A stretch of DNA of 64,000 nt from Talpa occidentalis. Its lineage: Eukaryota > Chordata > Mammalia > Eulipotyphla > Talpidae. The notes beneath the pieces were generated by a model. The model searched no databases. It was not told the origin of the DNA and saw only the letters and a program-made list of their open reading frames with translations. The stretch covers positions 68,024,767 to 68,088,766 of the forward strand of contig NW_023601433.1 in assembly GCF_014898055.3 (NCBI RefSeq). The letters are read 5' to 3'. How positions within the stretch are numbered: position 1 is the first letter of the stretch; each line of letters begins with the position of its first letter. Made by a program: the position numbers and the translations under genes. Positions 38,453-48,970 of the stretch are shown in pieces.

Positions 38453-38458
38453 TTTATT
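38453..38458 (-). terminator. PIP4K2A: Poly(A) signal of PIP4K2A
   Basis: AATAAA on the minus strand (TTTATT on the plus strand) in the context ACAAAATAAAGCACTTTG. About 30-60 nt further on is a T/GT-rich stretch (near 38375-38425) suitable as a downstream element. Cleavage is expected near 38430-38440. Inferred from motif and distance to the stop codon. Confidence 0.7.
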
Positions 38459-40139
38459 TTGTAAAGCCTGGCTCATGACTGGAGTGTCTTGTTAGCACTA
38501 GGAGATACAAGGCAAACTTCCTCACTCTGTCCAAACAGTTCATCCACAGAAAAGAATGACAGAGACTCTTACAGACAAAAAAATAAAGCATTTTGTAAAC
38601 TTCTAAAAGCATACATAGATTGGCCACAAAGGAAATGGTTACTCAAATAATGTATGGATACATACATTATCTTTACTTCAGAGTCTTTTGTAGGACTTTT
38701 ATAGTCTGGGGTAAAGAAACCAGAGTAACTTCAGAACACTTAAAGTGATGTGTCAGAATGAATGGTAGGGGGGTGTGTGTGCGTGGGGAAATCACAGTCT
38801 CAATTAATTCAATGCATAAAACACAGATTCAGACAGCCACATCACAACGATGTGATATGATCACTTGTGGAGGAGAACAAATCTAGGCGGAGTCAGTGGA
38901 CAGAAGTGGGGTGGCGCTGTTGCTCGCTTCCAGAGGCAAGGACTTGCTGTTGCCTCGAGTTTTCTGAAGGGAACCCATGTACACTGAGTGCACTGGGCAC
39001 AACTGCAATCTTGAGTAGCCCTGAAGTAAAGGTATTGGAAGAGGCAAAGAACAGGGGATATTTATTGAGTTGTAAGTAATTATTAAAGAGTGGATTTTTT
39101 CTTTTCTGAAATTGCCTACAAAAACCATCCCACTTTAAACTAAGGATTTTAAAGGCACAGCTTTAGCACAGTGTATAAGTTGTAACCTACTCTAAGCTAG
39201 TCTAATATCTTAGCCTTACACTTTTCAGAAAATGCTGGAAAGTTGGTAAATACATGATCGATGTTGGAAATTTATAACTCGATTAAACACAATCAGCACA
39301 GTTTAGGGCAATGAACTTACATAACCAGATTTGGGTTAAACATTGAAAAAATTATTAGGTTGATAAATGTACATCTGGAGGAAACAAAACAATCCTTTTC
39401 CTTCACTGTAAAAGACTGCCTATCATGTACTTTGAAGAAAACATTCACCCAAAAACATGACTGCAGGGTACATTTCAAAATATGACAAACATTTCACCTA
39501 CACTGTAAAATGACTTTACATGTAAACTTCAAAAATCACATGCTGTACATTAAATTTTTAGATTCAAAAATATCCCTGTTTTCCTAATAATGTAAACAGT
39601 AAAATTGAGGGTTTCGGTTAAAGGGATAATTCCTAACAAAATACCACTGTTGAAACAATGGTCAAACATGAACATCTTATAATTCAGATTTGCCGTCGGT
39701 AACAGAATTAAGATTTCTAATGCTTTGCTCACCTTCCCACCGCGGGAGATGTAGATACCATTGCCCAAAACTATGCACTTTTCAGGTAAGCTTTATTTTT
39801 ATTTTGTAGCATTAAGTCCTATCTTGCAACATAAGAGTATAATAGTGAAGAAGCTCCAGGCAAGAAAAGAGAAGTAAGCGGCTTTCCTGGACATATTGAC
39901 TGAGGTGAAAATGTACAGAGAGAGTCACTAAGGGCATCAGCTTCTTGCTGGAGGAGGAAATCTGTTCCTGGACACTGCGAGTCCTGACAGACTATGGAGG
40001 CAGGACCCTGAGCGAGAGCACACAGGAGATGCCCCGAGCTCTTCCCTCTAGTGCCAGGGGCTGGAGGAACAACTATCAAGGAGAGTCAGCGTGCGTGGCA
40101 GAAGTGTAACATTCGCAGTAAATTTTTTTCCTTTTAATC

Positions 40140-40183
40140 ACATCATTATTATCATCATTATTATTATCTTCATTATTATTATG
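40140..40183. repeat. ATT/ATC microsatellite in the PIP4K2A 3' UTR
   Basis: Interrupted ATT and ATC trinucleotide units; on the mRNA strand these read AAT/GAT. Confidence 0.8.
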
Positions 40184-40426
40184 AATACTGTCTCACATCT
40201 TTCAACTCCAAAAGATAAACCGATCCACAGTTTATCCCACGATGCCAACATGGTTGGTCTGGCATGCATTTCCTTCTACCCTCCCCCACCCCGCAGGTGC
40301 ACAGTCATTCATTAGTTCATTCATTCATTCATTCGTCCACAGCTGGAATCAGAGGGCTGTTGCCAAACACACTGATTGAAGCTGATCAGTTTTCATTAAT
40401 TAATTAATTAATTACTTTTTAAGATT

Positions 40427-40460
40427 CGCACGTGCGTGCACGCACTCACACACACACACA
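40427..40460. repeat. Alternating purine-pyrimidine tract in the PIP4K2A 3' UTR
   Basis: CGCACGTGCGTGCACGCA followed by CTCACACACACACACA. Such tracts favour Z-DNA. Next to it are TTAA repeats at about 40396-40414. Confidence 0.7.
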
Positions 40461-40653
40461 AAATCAGAAATAGCTAAGAACGGTGCTGGGAAATATCAGG
40501 TAGCTGTTAAAGCAAGTAGCCCCCAAATCAGTCATCTTGGCCTGAAGATGTAAACGAGGAGGTGTGCTCCACTGAGTTTGGTTTTCATTTTTCTTCCACC
40601 GAAGCCACCTCTGTCCTTCCCACGCCTGTGTCTGTCCAAGGCTGTGTAAGAGG

Positions 40654-40734
40654 TTACGTCAAGATGTGGCCAATAAAGTCCAAAAAGCGCTTTGAATACT
40701 GTTCCGGGTTCACGGTTGAGATCTCCGCACCAGC
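40654..40734 (-). CDS. PIP4K2A: PIP4K2A terminal coding exon, C-terminus and stop
   Basis: Coding part of the last exon, 81 nt including the TAA stop (40654-40656). It encodes AGAEISTVNPEQYSKRF followed by LDFIGHILT. The acceptor is AACTGCCAG|GCT. It supplies the rest of the activation loop and the C-terminal helix. The FIGHILT ending supports the alpha isoform rather than beta or gamma. The same exon continues as 3' UTR to about 38435. Confidence 0.96.
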   Translation of the reverse strand, partial: AGAEISTVNPEQYSKRFLDFIGHILT

Positions 40735-41113
40735 CTGGCAGTTTTTAAGCAGAGGAACATTGATATAATTATTACTCAGGATCTACAACAACTTCTGATT
40801 GCAGTGGAGCATAAAGCTAATGATTTTCAAATCTGTGCAGCATCTAGTCATAAAATATAATCCAAAACATCAAGGATATTGTGTCTGAATAATCAAGGTT
40901 CTTAGGCATCTGTGTGTGAAAATCAGGCCCAGTCGCAGAACAGTCGATGGTCTTAGCGCATATACTGTGACTGCTACAAAATAAAAAAAATTGAAGCAGC
41001 CATGTCTGGGCTGTTCTTAACAAACAGTGGATCCTTGCGCTTATGTTTAGAAGCCACAGGGATAATACTTGGGTTTTTCAAGAAAACAGATTGGAGATAC
41101 AATGAGACAATCA

Positions 41114-41367
41114 GGCCTCCCTGGTGGCGCAAGGGGTTGAGCACAGCACTGTGAAGCTGTCTGCAACCTCTGCAGCAAGAGTTCGATCCCCGGCCACATG
41201 GCGCAGCAGACCTCTCCTGTCTCGCCTGCTGGTCCCCTCAGCAGTGTATTTCCGTCCATCTGCCTGTTCTGCTCCCCACTCTGTCTCTGGCAAATCCTCT
41301 CACCCTCCGCACCTCTGACCTGTACCCCAGTCCTTGTATGCATAAATAAACAAATCTTTTAAAAAAA
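41114..41367 (+). mobile_element. tRNA-like SINE subfamily B in the last PIP4K2A intron
   Basis: Head GGCCTCCCTGGTGGCGCAAG, B box GAGTTCGATCCCC, tail AAATAAACAAATCTTTTAAAA. Target duplication ATGAGACAATCA / ATGACACAATCA. It lies antisense to PIP4K2A, about 380 bp upstream of the last exon's acceptor. Confidence 0.9.
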
Positions 41368-42450
41368 TGACACAATCATCAATCTTTGGCTAAAGGGAAA
41401 CTGAAGACCATGACATAGGATGGTGTCCATCGTCCAGATGCAGGGAGGAAAAGAGCCCAGAGATGAGTGGAGTGGTGGCAGCAGCGGTAGGGACCGTGTC
41501 AGCTGCCCTGGGCTCTTTCCTGACACCACAACCAAGTGAAACAACCCTGCTGACTGCTTCCCCCAGAGGGCCAGGGGCTGCTTCCTTCTGCACAGGGCAC
41601 AGGGGCGCCATTGTTCCCCTTTACAGAGACCTGCCTGAAGCCAGGCCTTGGCAGAGGCTCAGCCAGGGATTTCCTATCAACAGTGCAGTGGCAGCGAGCA
41701 GGCCCAGGGTCATTACTGGCTAGTTTCCTGAGCTGCCAAGGGCAAGACCAGAGCTTTACTAAGTCACCAGGTGCGATTTTTAGACACCATGCTCACCGCA
41801 GAGCCTGTAATTGGCCTGCTATTGCTAGGATCTCATGAAGGAACCCAGGCCTTGAAGGCAGAGCATATTTCCCAGCAGCATCTCAGTACAACATTCCTTT
41901 GCTAAGAGTAATGTCTTGTTCCTGCAAACGGCACATGGTTTTAGGCCATATGGTGCATTATGGAGCCGAGGTGGTGACTGATAGGGGAGACTAAAATGAA
42001 GCCATGTTTGCTGTGGAACATTTCCAATTCTGCAGGGTATATAATCTTACGGTAGGTTTGAGGAGGGATGGGAACAGACATGAAGCATCTCCCTCATGTT
42101 CAGCCTGTTCACCTCATGTGTTCCCCACAGAACCACATCAGCTTGACATTAGGACCCCTTTATCAGCTGGGGAAGCCAAAGCTCCAAAGTGTTTCCTCAG
42201 GGTCATACAACTGGGAAGAGGGGGGGGTTCCAACCCTGTTCTGTCTTTGCAACATGCCCGTGGTTTCAACCAGAGGTGTGCATCAGAAGTCCCACAGAGC
42301 CTTTTAGAGTCTTCTCCCCCAACATGAATGGACTCAGAATCAGGGAAAGGGCAAATGGCATGGTGCATTGGCATGCACGGATTTTATAAACAGCACTCAG
42401 CAGGATGTAATGATAGCTGCCGGGGCGATTCACTGTGTACCCACCCCCTC

Positions 42451-42513
42451 TCTTAACGACATAGGTTTTTCCATTGTGCTCAGTCTTAATGACATAGGTT
42501 TTTCCATTGTGGT
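42451..42513. repeat. 33-bp-period tandem duplication
   Basis: A 30-bp segment beginning TCTTAACGACATAGG (42451-42480) recurs at 42484-42513 with two changes. It lies in the last PIP4K2A intron. Confidence 0.85.
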
Positions 42514-42899
42514 GAGGTCCTGGTCCATGTTCTACACATGGCAGGGACACCAGATGTAGCTGCTGAAATATTTCTGTGGCAAATGGAATATGGTTTTAGG
42601 CTAATTCTATTGTTAGGATGAGAGCCTATTGGATTTTGAAATAGAGACAAAGAGTATTTAACAGACTTTGATGTTCTCATGGACTTGGCTGGTTTTATAC
42701 ACTCCCTGGAGAGGCACCTCTGCTTGCAGTGTGGACGAGCCAGGGCACAAGTTTACCTGTTTGGGATGGGCTTTATGGTATGCTGGAAACACCTAGAAGG
42801 TCAAAGTGGATCCTAACAGTATAAGTACAATGGGTATTCATGATTTGTGAAGTTAACCAGGTGGGGGCTGGGGGGGTTCACTAGTGGTGTGGGGGAGTG

Positions 42900-43110
42900 G
42901 GCATTAGAACAGAGTGGGGGACCTGTCTAGGTCCTGGGGGGTTCCATCTCTTCCACTGCCTAGTGATGTGACCCTGGCAAGTTACCATCTAAGTTCTCTT
43001 CCTAACTGATAAGTAGGGGTACACTAGTATGGCTCACGAGTTTGCCACGGGGGTTCAACAAGTTGGATTATGTGTGGAACAGGGATAATTCTGAGCAAGC
43101 ACAATAATGG
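42900..43110 (+). repeat. MIR
   Basis: The sense MIR order is visible: TTCCACTGCCTAGTGATGTG, CCTGGCAAGTTACCATCTA, then a run toward GGGATAATTCTGAGCAAGC. Confidence 0.55.
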
Positions 43111-43593
43111 TGAGGAATTCCTATTATTAAACTTTGATCTTGCACTCAAAAGACTTCTGTAATAGCAGATTATGGTGGCCCTATATCTCTGAATCATAGA
43201 CTGCTGTAAGTGAACGAAACCTCAATAAAGAAAATGCAATTCACTGTAAGAAAATAAAATGCAGAACATTTTGGAAGTGTCTGAAGCAGAGAATAGTCCT
43301 TCAGAACACTTAACTGCCTTCAGTTCTCTTATCTCTGAAACACGAAGAAGTTGTATAAAATTCTAATGATGCACATGTCTATTTATATCCCCAGTGTGTA
43401 AAAAGAACCAAGATCAAGTTTATAGCAACTTGCCCAGAGCCAGGGAAGCAGGTGTGAGGGTGGTATCATTTGCTGGCTGGGGGTCTTGCTCTCTGAACAT
43501 GACCCCCCTGCAGGGAACCAGAACCTCCAAAGGAGGTTGAGCCTCTCAGAGGGGAGGGGGCAGCTCTGAGCTTTAGGGACCAGGGATACTTAC

Positions 43594-43697
43594 GCCATGT
43601 TTAACAGTTTTTGCAGCATGGGCAGCTTTCTTTTTTGCATCATAATGAGTCAGAATGTCAATAATTGCCATAAAGTACACCTCTTTCCTAGGCGAGT
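43594..43697 (-). CDS. PIP4K2A: PIP4K2A penultimate coding exon (metal-binding IID segment)
   Basis: Exon of 104 nt. Its first two bases (AC) complete the split Asn codon, and 34 codons follow: [19 protein letters not shown], then a lysine/alanine-rich stretch ending TVKHG. The acceptor is CTCTTTGCAG and the donor GGC|GTAAGT. The IID aspartate in [11 protein letters not shown] is the family's Mg-binding residue, equivalent to the DFG Asp of protein kinases. The AAKTVKHG end begins the activation (specificity) loop, which determines preference for PI5P over PI4P. It lies 1290 nt downstream of the preceding exon. The frame is intact. Confidence 0.96.
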
Positions 43698-44987
43698 CTG
43701 CAAAGAGATGAGAGCAATGATTGTAGCACAATACCTGGCAAGGTACACGAGGCTGAGGGAGGCAGATGCTGGGCTGGGACTGAGGGATTCTGAGGACGAG
43801 GGTTGAGCTGGGAAACTAAGAGGACAGGAGCCCATGCAGTTCCTACACATTCCCATCAGGCTAACTCTCTGAACCACATTCTGTCAATGTAAAAAGTTTT
43901 TTTAAAGAGGATATTACATATTACCCCAGGATGTCGGCAGCAGAGATCTAAGGGTGAGCATATTTTTTATTTTTTGCTAATCTTCATTTTCTTTAACTTC
44001 TGTATATTGCTTTTGTGTAAAAAAAAAAAATCTTATTTTTAAAATTTGTAACAAAGCCAGTAGAATTATGCTCCTTAATCCTTTTCTATCATTATCTGTA
44101 ACTTCAGAATTTTCACTGGATCTAAAATCAGAGCTGGACGTAGCACCTATCCTCTATGATATCTATCACCTACATATTTCCACAAATATGTTTCGATTAT
44201 GAATAAGAAAAGTACATTTGGCTGTATCTAATTTTCTGTGTTGAACAACAAATTTTGGTGAGTGAAATCAAAACTTAAACTCACTTGATGGATATATCAT
44301 TGGAGATTTTTTAAAAAACTATGATGAGTTACAATTTTTATTACTCAAAAAGAGATCTGCTTTTATCAAATCCACAAAACATTTTTTCATGTACAAGTAG
44401 CTATGATAGAATATAATATCCCTCCAAAGATCCAATCACCCAGATAGTGAGGATGAGGCTTATTCCCACTCTTAGAGATGGGGGTGACAGCCCCTTAGTG
44501 GGGCTGGGAGCAGAAATTCACCCCACACCCTGCGCCAGCTCTGTGCACCTGATAAGGAAAGGGATGTTAGTGATGAACTGCCTGCCCTGCAGGAAGATGC
44601 AGGAGGTGCAGGCTGGACCACGTAGGTCCCAGCTCAGGACCGACTCATGATGCTTTCGATTCATGTAAAAGAGAGATAACTAAGAAAAAAACCTTTAAAA
44701 CATCTCTACTATATCTTACTTATGTTAATAGAAGTGTCTGCATGGGTGTGTTGACCATGTAAAATAGTTTCCCACCTGTCACACTATACCCTCAACATCA
44801 CCAAATTTAAGAGCCCCATCATACCACCTTTCAGGACCTTTAACATACTCTGGCCCAAGTCAATTTTTTAGGACTCTGGAGAGTGAGTCTTTCAGGGCAG
44901 CATGATTTTTAATGGGGGTTCTGGTTCTGGTAGATAATAATACAAAAAGCAAACCAGGTGAAAAGCATGGATAATAACTCAGCTTAC

Positions 44988-45228
44988 TTTCATGGCATTT
45001 AATTCCATAAACATCAATGCTGGGATCGAACTCCCCTGGAGCCAAGGGTGGTGAGCTGTTCAGTGTATTTCCAGGACTGTCCGGGGGGGTCCCCACAGGG
45101 TGGGTGCCATCACTCTCCCCCTCGTCCTCTCCGTCCTCGTCACACTCCACCTCTTCCTGCTCCGCCCTCTCCACGTCGTGGATTCCCACCAGCAGGCTGT
45201 AGTCCATGAGCTTCAGCTGGGCCAGAAA
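44988..45228 (-). CDS. PIP4K2A: PIP4K2A coding exon with MDYSLL segment and acidic insert
   Basis: Exon of 241 nt: 80 codons plus the first base of an Asn codon. It starts FLAQLKLMDYSLLVGIHDVE after the acceptor CCCCGCAG and ends YGIKCHE before the donor GTAAGC. MDYSLLVGIHD is a signature of phosphatidylinositol phosphate kinases; an aspartate in it is reported as catalytic in the beta isoform. It is followed by an acidic, probably disordered loop (VECDEDGEDEGESDG), then THPVGTPPDSPGNTLNSS and a Pro-rich stretch. This insert is characteristic of type II kinases. Compared with my memory of human PIP4K2A the acidic loop is one residue shorter and the D/E order differs, which is normal drift in a disordered loop. 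Confidence 0.96.
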
Positions 45229-46289
45229 CTGCGGGGCAGGAGACTACATGGTCAGTAATGCCTTAAACAAACCCCAGATTTAAAGAAACAAGCTCAGAAA
45301 AATGCATGTTGGGGGGAGGCTGTGAGCTCAGAGGCAGCAGAATCAAGGAGCCTGGTGTATGATGTGCTCGAGGTCCCAGGACGGAGCCTCACTCGAGGGG
45401 CCGGCTCAGAGCTGGTATTATTTTCCCTGAAAAGCCAAGCTGGAAGCCGAGAGGCATGCATTTTTTACATCAAAATTGAATTACACCAAATTGCAGATAG
45501 CATGACTGACAAGAAAGATCTGGGGGAGGGAAGAGAAAGTTTCTCTCAACTATCAAGACAGGCTAGTGGGGAAAAGCAGGGACCTCCCAGTGGCTTCCAG
45601 CACACTCTCGGGGCAGCTTGTGAAAGCATGCTGAAATTCAGCACACTCACTGCGGAGATTATTAAGATTATTAAGATTATTAAGCAGTTTGTCACAAATA
45701 ATTAAAAGCCCCAAAGTCCCCACTGACCAGCAAATGCCTGTGTCGGCGTTCTGGCCAATAATGCAGACTTCCTGTCCCGGACAGGCTCCCTTCTGATGGA
45801 GGCCGGGAGACCACATGCGCTGAGGGTGGCTGCCTTCCGTGGGGTAGCAAGGGCCCAGAACTCCCGCTCGCCCTCCCTCTCCTGCTAGAATGCTGGGGTT
45901 GGGGGCAAGGCTGAGCTATAGATTTGGCTACTCCTGTCTGCCAAGCTCTTTTTTGACCTTTTGTTGTGATTTTTTTCCCCTCTCCCTGTTTTTCAGTTGA
46001 TGTACCCGGACACATGATCTTAGGTATAATATTCTGATTGATCAATTAAAATGTGGATGGTATTGTTGAGGGCAAAATGTGGCAGCCCATCTGTTGTCTG
46101 CAACTAAATAGTTCCCTATTCCCAGCTGGTTGCCTCTGCACAGGCTCCAGTGCCACTCTGACCCTGGGCTCACAGACCAAGATGGTGCCCAAATTTGACC
46201 CTGTCCTGCCCCTGCTTAAGACCTTTCAAGGGTGTCTCATTTCTTCAAGGGCAGAAACAAATTCTAACACGGCCTCGGGGCTTGGAAAG
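45229..46289 (-). other. PIP4K2A: PIP4K2A intron, part downstream of the provirus
   Basis: Intron sequence between the exon ending at 45228 and the provirus. A short GATTATTAA triplication lies near 45656-45683. Confidence 0.7.
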
Positions 46290-46294
46290 GTTGG

Positions 46295-46734
46295 TGTAAG
46301 GGGCAGGACTGGATACAGTGCAGGTTTTCTGATCCCATGCAGACCGGGTAAAGGAGGAGTCAGAGTTCTCAGTAGTTTTGCAGGTTTTTTATTTGGGGTT
46401 CACCAGGCATATGGCAGGCAGGGGTGCTGGCTGGGGGGCTGGGAGGCTGGCAGGCCTCCCAGCCCCCAGCAAGTCTTCACTCTATTTGGGCTCTCTGGCG
46501 TTCTCTGCTTCTGCTTCGGCTTCTCCTTCAGGTTCTGCTGCTGCTGGCTGGGGCTGCTGGCGTCCCCCCGTGACGCCGCCCTTAAAAGCACAGTCTTAGC
46601 TCAGCTGAATCCCATCTACCTATGCCCACACCCTATTCCAGATGCCCACCATCAGGCATGCATTCAGGACAAGGATCCATCATCTATCCTGATGGCGGAA
46701 GGGCAGAAAAGCCTGATATTTTCTTTACCCTACA
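46295..46734 (-). repeat. 3' LTR of the short provirus
   Basis: 440 bp, sense on the minus strand from 46734. It is preceded by a partly purine-rich tract (CCCTGAGGGGGTGGAC) that may be a degenerate polypurine primer. It differs from the 5' LTR only near the U5 end (for example GGGGCAGG versus GGTCAGG, GGATACAG versus GGACACGG, TATTTGGGG versus TATTAGGGG). Confidence 0.9.
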
Positions 46735-47935
46735 GTCCACCCCCTCAGGGTTTTCTGCCATACAGTCTATACATATATACACAATTTTCTAAGCAAACAA
46801 ACAATGCAGCCATGGCCCACAAAAGCAAATACATCAAATAACAAAATACAACATAACAAAATACAACAGAACACAAATAAGTCCAGGCAGGGCACCAACC
46901 AAGTGCAAAAGACAATTATTGGTACCAGCAGATGAGCCACCAAATCTGCTGCCGAAGGCACTGCTCATACGAGGGAGGGGAAATCACACACGGTATCTGC
47001 TATAACACACCAGGAGCCGTCAGGCTTCCTGGCCTTCTCTGGCTGTAGTCTCGGCACAAGGCACACACAGCATCCACCCCCAGGATGCACTAGCTCTGGG
47101 ATTGGCAATTTTATTCTGTTGGGGGTAATCGCCAACCCTCAGGGTTTCTGTCTGCAGTCGCTCCAACACTCGGCCTTCATGGCCACCCATGCGACTCACA
47201 GACCCCTGCTCTCAAGCCAACCCACTGCACAAGCACATGGGTTGGGGATCCAAACTTTGCATTTGGCTTGGGCTCCACCCCAAGCCACATTCCCCACCCG
47301 TCCCCCAAGGACGGGCTCCTCAGCTCCTCACCCTCACTCAAGAATGAGCAGGGCATCACCCATAGGTGATTTTACGAGACTCACAGGGCTTCAGCATACC
47401 CAGGCTGCTTAACAGCCGCTTTAGGGCTTCTCAACTTAGCATCAGTACCAGCTTTTGCCACCTTAGTTGGCTTTTCTCCTCCACCTGGCCACTGGGCATA
47501 CACAGGCTGCTTTTGGCCATCTAGGCCCACTGGCCACCCCCAGATTCTCAAAAAATAAACATAACCTGCTAAGGTCCTCCGCCTTCTGGCGGGATTGTCA
47601 GTCCAAAATCATCAGTTAATCAGTCTATCAGTCCATTGGCCTCTCCCTGCTTCAGCAATGGCCTGCTGCCTCAGGGGTCATTGGCTGGTCCTTTCCGGTG
47701 TCGTTGGCTGGTCCTATCCGGTGTCGTTGGCTGGTCATTTCCGGTGTCGTTGGCTGGTCCTTTCGGGCATCTCCTTCACGCCAGGTCTCATCCTGTAGCT
47801 CGTGGACGTATCCATCTTCTATACCGCCATGGTGCCTCCAGCGTCGTCACAGGCAAAGTCTGTTCTCCTTAGTCCCTCCAGGTCTTCGGAGGGCTCCAAT
47901 ACCCGTCTGCATGGATCTTGCCGACATACGCCAAT
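46735..47935 (-). other. Provirus interior (non-coding, with short tandem repeat)
   Basis: 1201 bp between the LTRs, holding only short ORFs on both strands. The sequence next to the 5' LTR, TTGGCGTATGTCGGCAAGAT, is where a tRNA primer binding site is expected; TGG at its second base fits a tRNA CCA end, but I cannot name the tRNA. A 23-bp unit is repeated in tandem at 47681-47768. A hydrophobic 64-codon minus-strand ORF (46767-46961) lies near the 3' end, but no envelope feature is recognisable. Confidence 0.75.
47681..47768. repeat. 23-bp tandem repeat, about four copies, in provirus leader
   Basis: Units start at 47681, 47704, 47727 and 47750 (last partial), with the form TTGGCTGGTCCTTTCCGGTG plus TCG and single-base differences. 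The array lies about 170 bp inside the 5' LTR in the sense direction, where retroviral leaders carry packaging or translation signals. Its function is unknown. Confidence 0.85.
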
Positions 47936-48374
47936 TGTAAGGTCAGGACTGGACACGGTGCAGGTTTTCTGATCCCATGCAGACCGGGTAAAGGAGGAGT
48001 CAGAGTTCTCAGTAGTTTTGCAGGTTTTTTATTAGGGGTTCACCAGGCATATGGCAGGCAGGGGTGCTGGCTGGGGGGCTGGGAGGCTGGCAGGCCTCCC
48101 AGCCCCCAGCAAGTCTTCACTCTATTTGGGCTCTCTGGCGTTCTCTGCTTCTGCTTCGGCTTCTCCTTCAGGTTCTGCTGCTGCTGGCTGGGGCTGCTGG
48201 CGTCCCCCCGTGACGCCGCCCTTAAAAGCACAGTCTTAGCTCAGCTGAATCCCATCTACCTATGCCCACACCCTATTCCAGATGCCCACCATCAGGCATG
48301 CATTCAGGACAAGGATCCATCATCTATCCTGATGGCGGAAGGGCAGAAAAGCCTGATATTTTCTTTACCCTACA
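47936..48374 (-). repeat. 5' LTR of the short provirus
   Basis: 439 bp, sense on the minus strand from 48374. It has TG/CA ends, a TATA-like CTTTTAAGGG, a purine-rich GAAGCAGAAGC-type tract, and an AATAAA-type poly(A) signal (CCTAATAAAAAACC) about 90 bp from the 3' end. It is identical over most of its length to the LTR at 46295-46734. Confidence 0.9.
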
Positions 48375-48679
48375 GTTGGCCATCCATCTCTGGGGTGTCT
48401 TAAACCCTGTTCCTGCCTGCCTTTTCTGGTTCTGTCACTCTGCCCAGTTAGACTGATGATTACGCTCCTCTTCCAATAAGGAAATGTTTGCATCTGATAT
48501 AGAAAAGTATAGCCAGCTCCCAGCACTACCGCGAACCATCAGTGAAATCAAAACTGCATCTGTAGCTAAGAAGCTATTCTGATATACCCAAAGAGACTGA
48601 GGAGACCAACTGCAGTCCCATCTGAGAATTACATTCTCAAATCTGTGAGACCAAACTAGAAATGGAAAAGACCAAGGAC

Positions 48680-48970
48680 AGCCAGTGGTTAAGAATCCAG
48701 GTTTTGAGGCAAAGGGTAACCCATTTATTCTTCTTTAATTAAAGTATCAGACAATTAAAAAAAAGAAGGTATAGTTTTTGGAGTCAGATGGGAGATATAT
48801 TTTATATTTTCTCACTCACTCATTCCAGATCTTGACAATGAGCCCACCTCTCTGAGGCTCAATCACTCTAACTCAAAATGGGATAACACACCCCACAGGG
48901 TGCAGGGAGAAATAACGTAGAGGAGGAAATGAACAGTGACGTATGTGACAATGATAGCCATTACGATGAT
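48680..48970 (+). repeat. MIR, interrupted
   Basis: CAGTGGTTAAGAATCCAGG then, after an insertion, CTCTGAGGCTCAATCACTC and AAATGGGATAACACACC. Confidence 0.5.

Larger units (their letters stand above)
38435..40653 (-). other. PIP4K2A: PIP4K2A 3' UTR
   Basis: About 2.2 kb of non-coding sequence follows the stop codon on the minus strand, AT-rich with no long ORF. The end is inferred from an AATAAA followed downstream by T/GT-rich sequence. The length fits the roughly 2.2-2.3-kb 3' UTR I recall for human PIP4K2A. It contains short tandem repeats (ATT/ATC near 40140-40183, ATTC near 40313-40334, TTAA near 40396-40414) and an alternating purine-pyrimidine tract at 40427-40460. An additional AATAAA-type signal near 39790 could give a shorter mRNA. 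Confidence 0.8.
46295..48374 (-). mobile_element. Short endogenous retrovirus provirus (LTR-interior-LTR), no recognisable genes
   Basis: Two near-identical LTRs in minus orientation flank 1201 bp. Each LTR starts TG and ends CA (TGTAGGG ... CCTTACA in sense). The provirus is bordered by the same 5-bp target duplication, GTTGG (46290-46294 and 48375-48379), so the present structure is one integration, not two solo LTRs. By eye the two LTRs differ at about five sites in 440, all near the U5 end, which implies a recent insertion. The interior contains no long ORF and nothing I recognise as gag, pol or env. It is therefore a non-autonomous or internally deleted element. It lies in a PIP4K2A intron in the same direction as the gene. 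Confidence 0.9.

Noticed and set aside
46053..46841. 262-codon plus-strand ORF
   Set aside because: It runs antisense through an LTR. The same peptide recurs at the other LTR copies, so it is a by-product of the repeat.
46767..46961. Hydrophobic 64-codon minus-strand ORF near the 3' end of the provirus, as an envelope remnant
   Set aside because: Hydrophobicity comes from repeated AACAAAATAC-type sequence on the plus strand. No envelope landmark is visible, so I do not call it a gene.
47681..47768. Direct repeats as a CRISPR-like array
   Set aside because: Contiguous tandem units without spacers in a mammalian provirus leader; not a CRISPR array.
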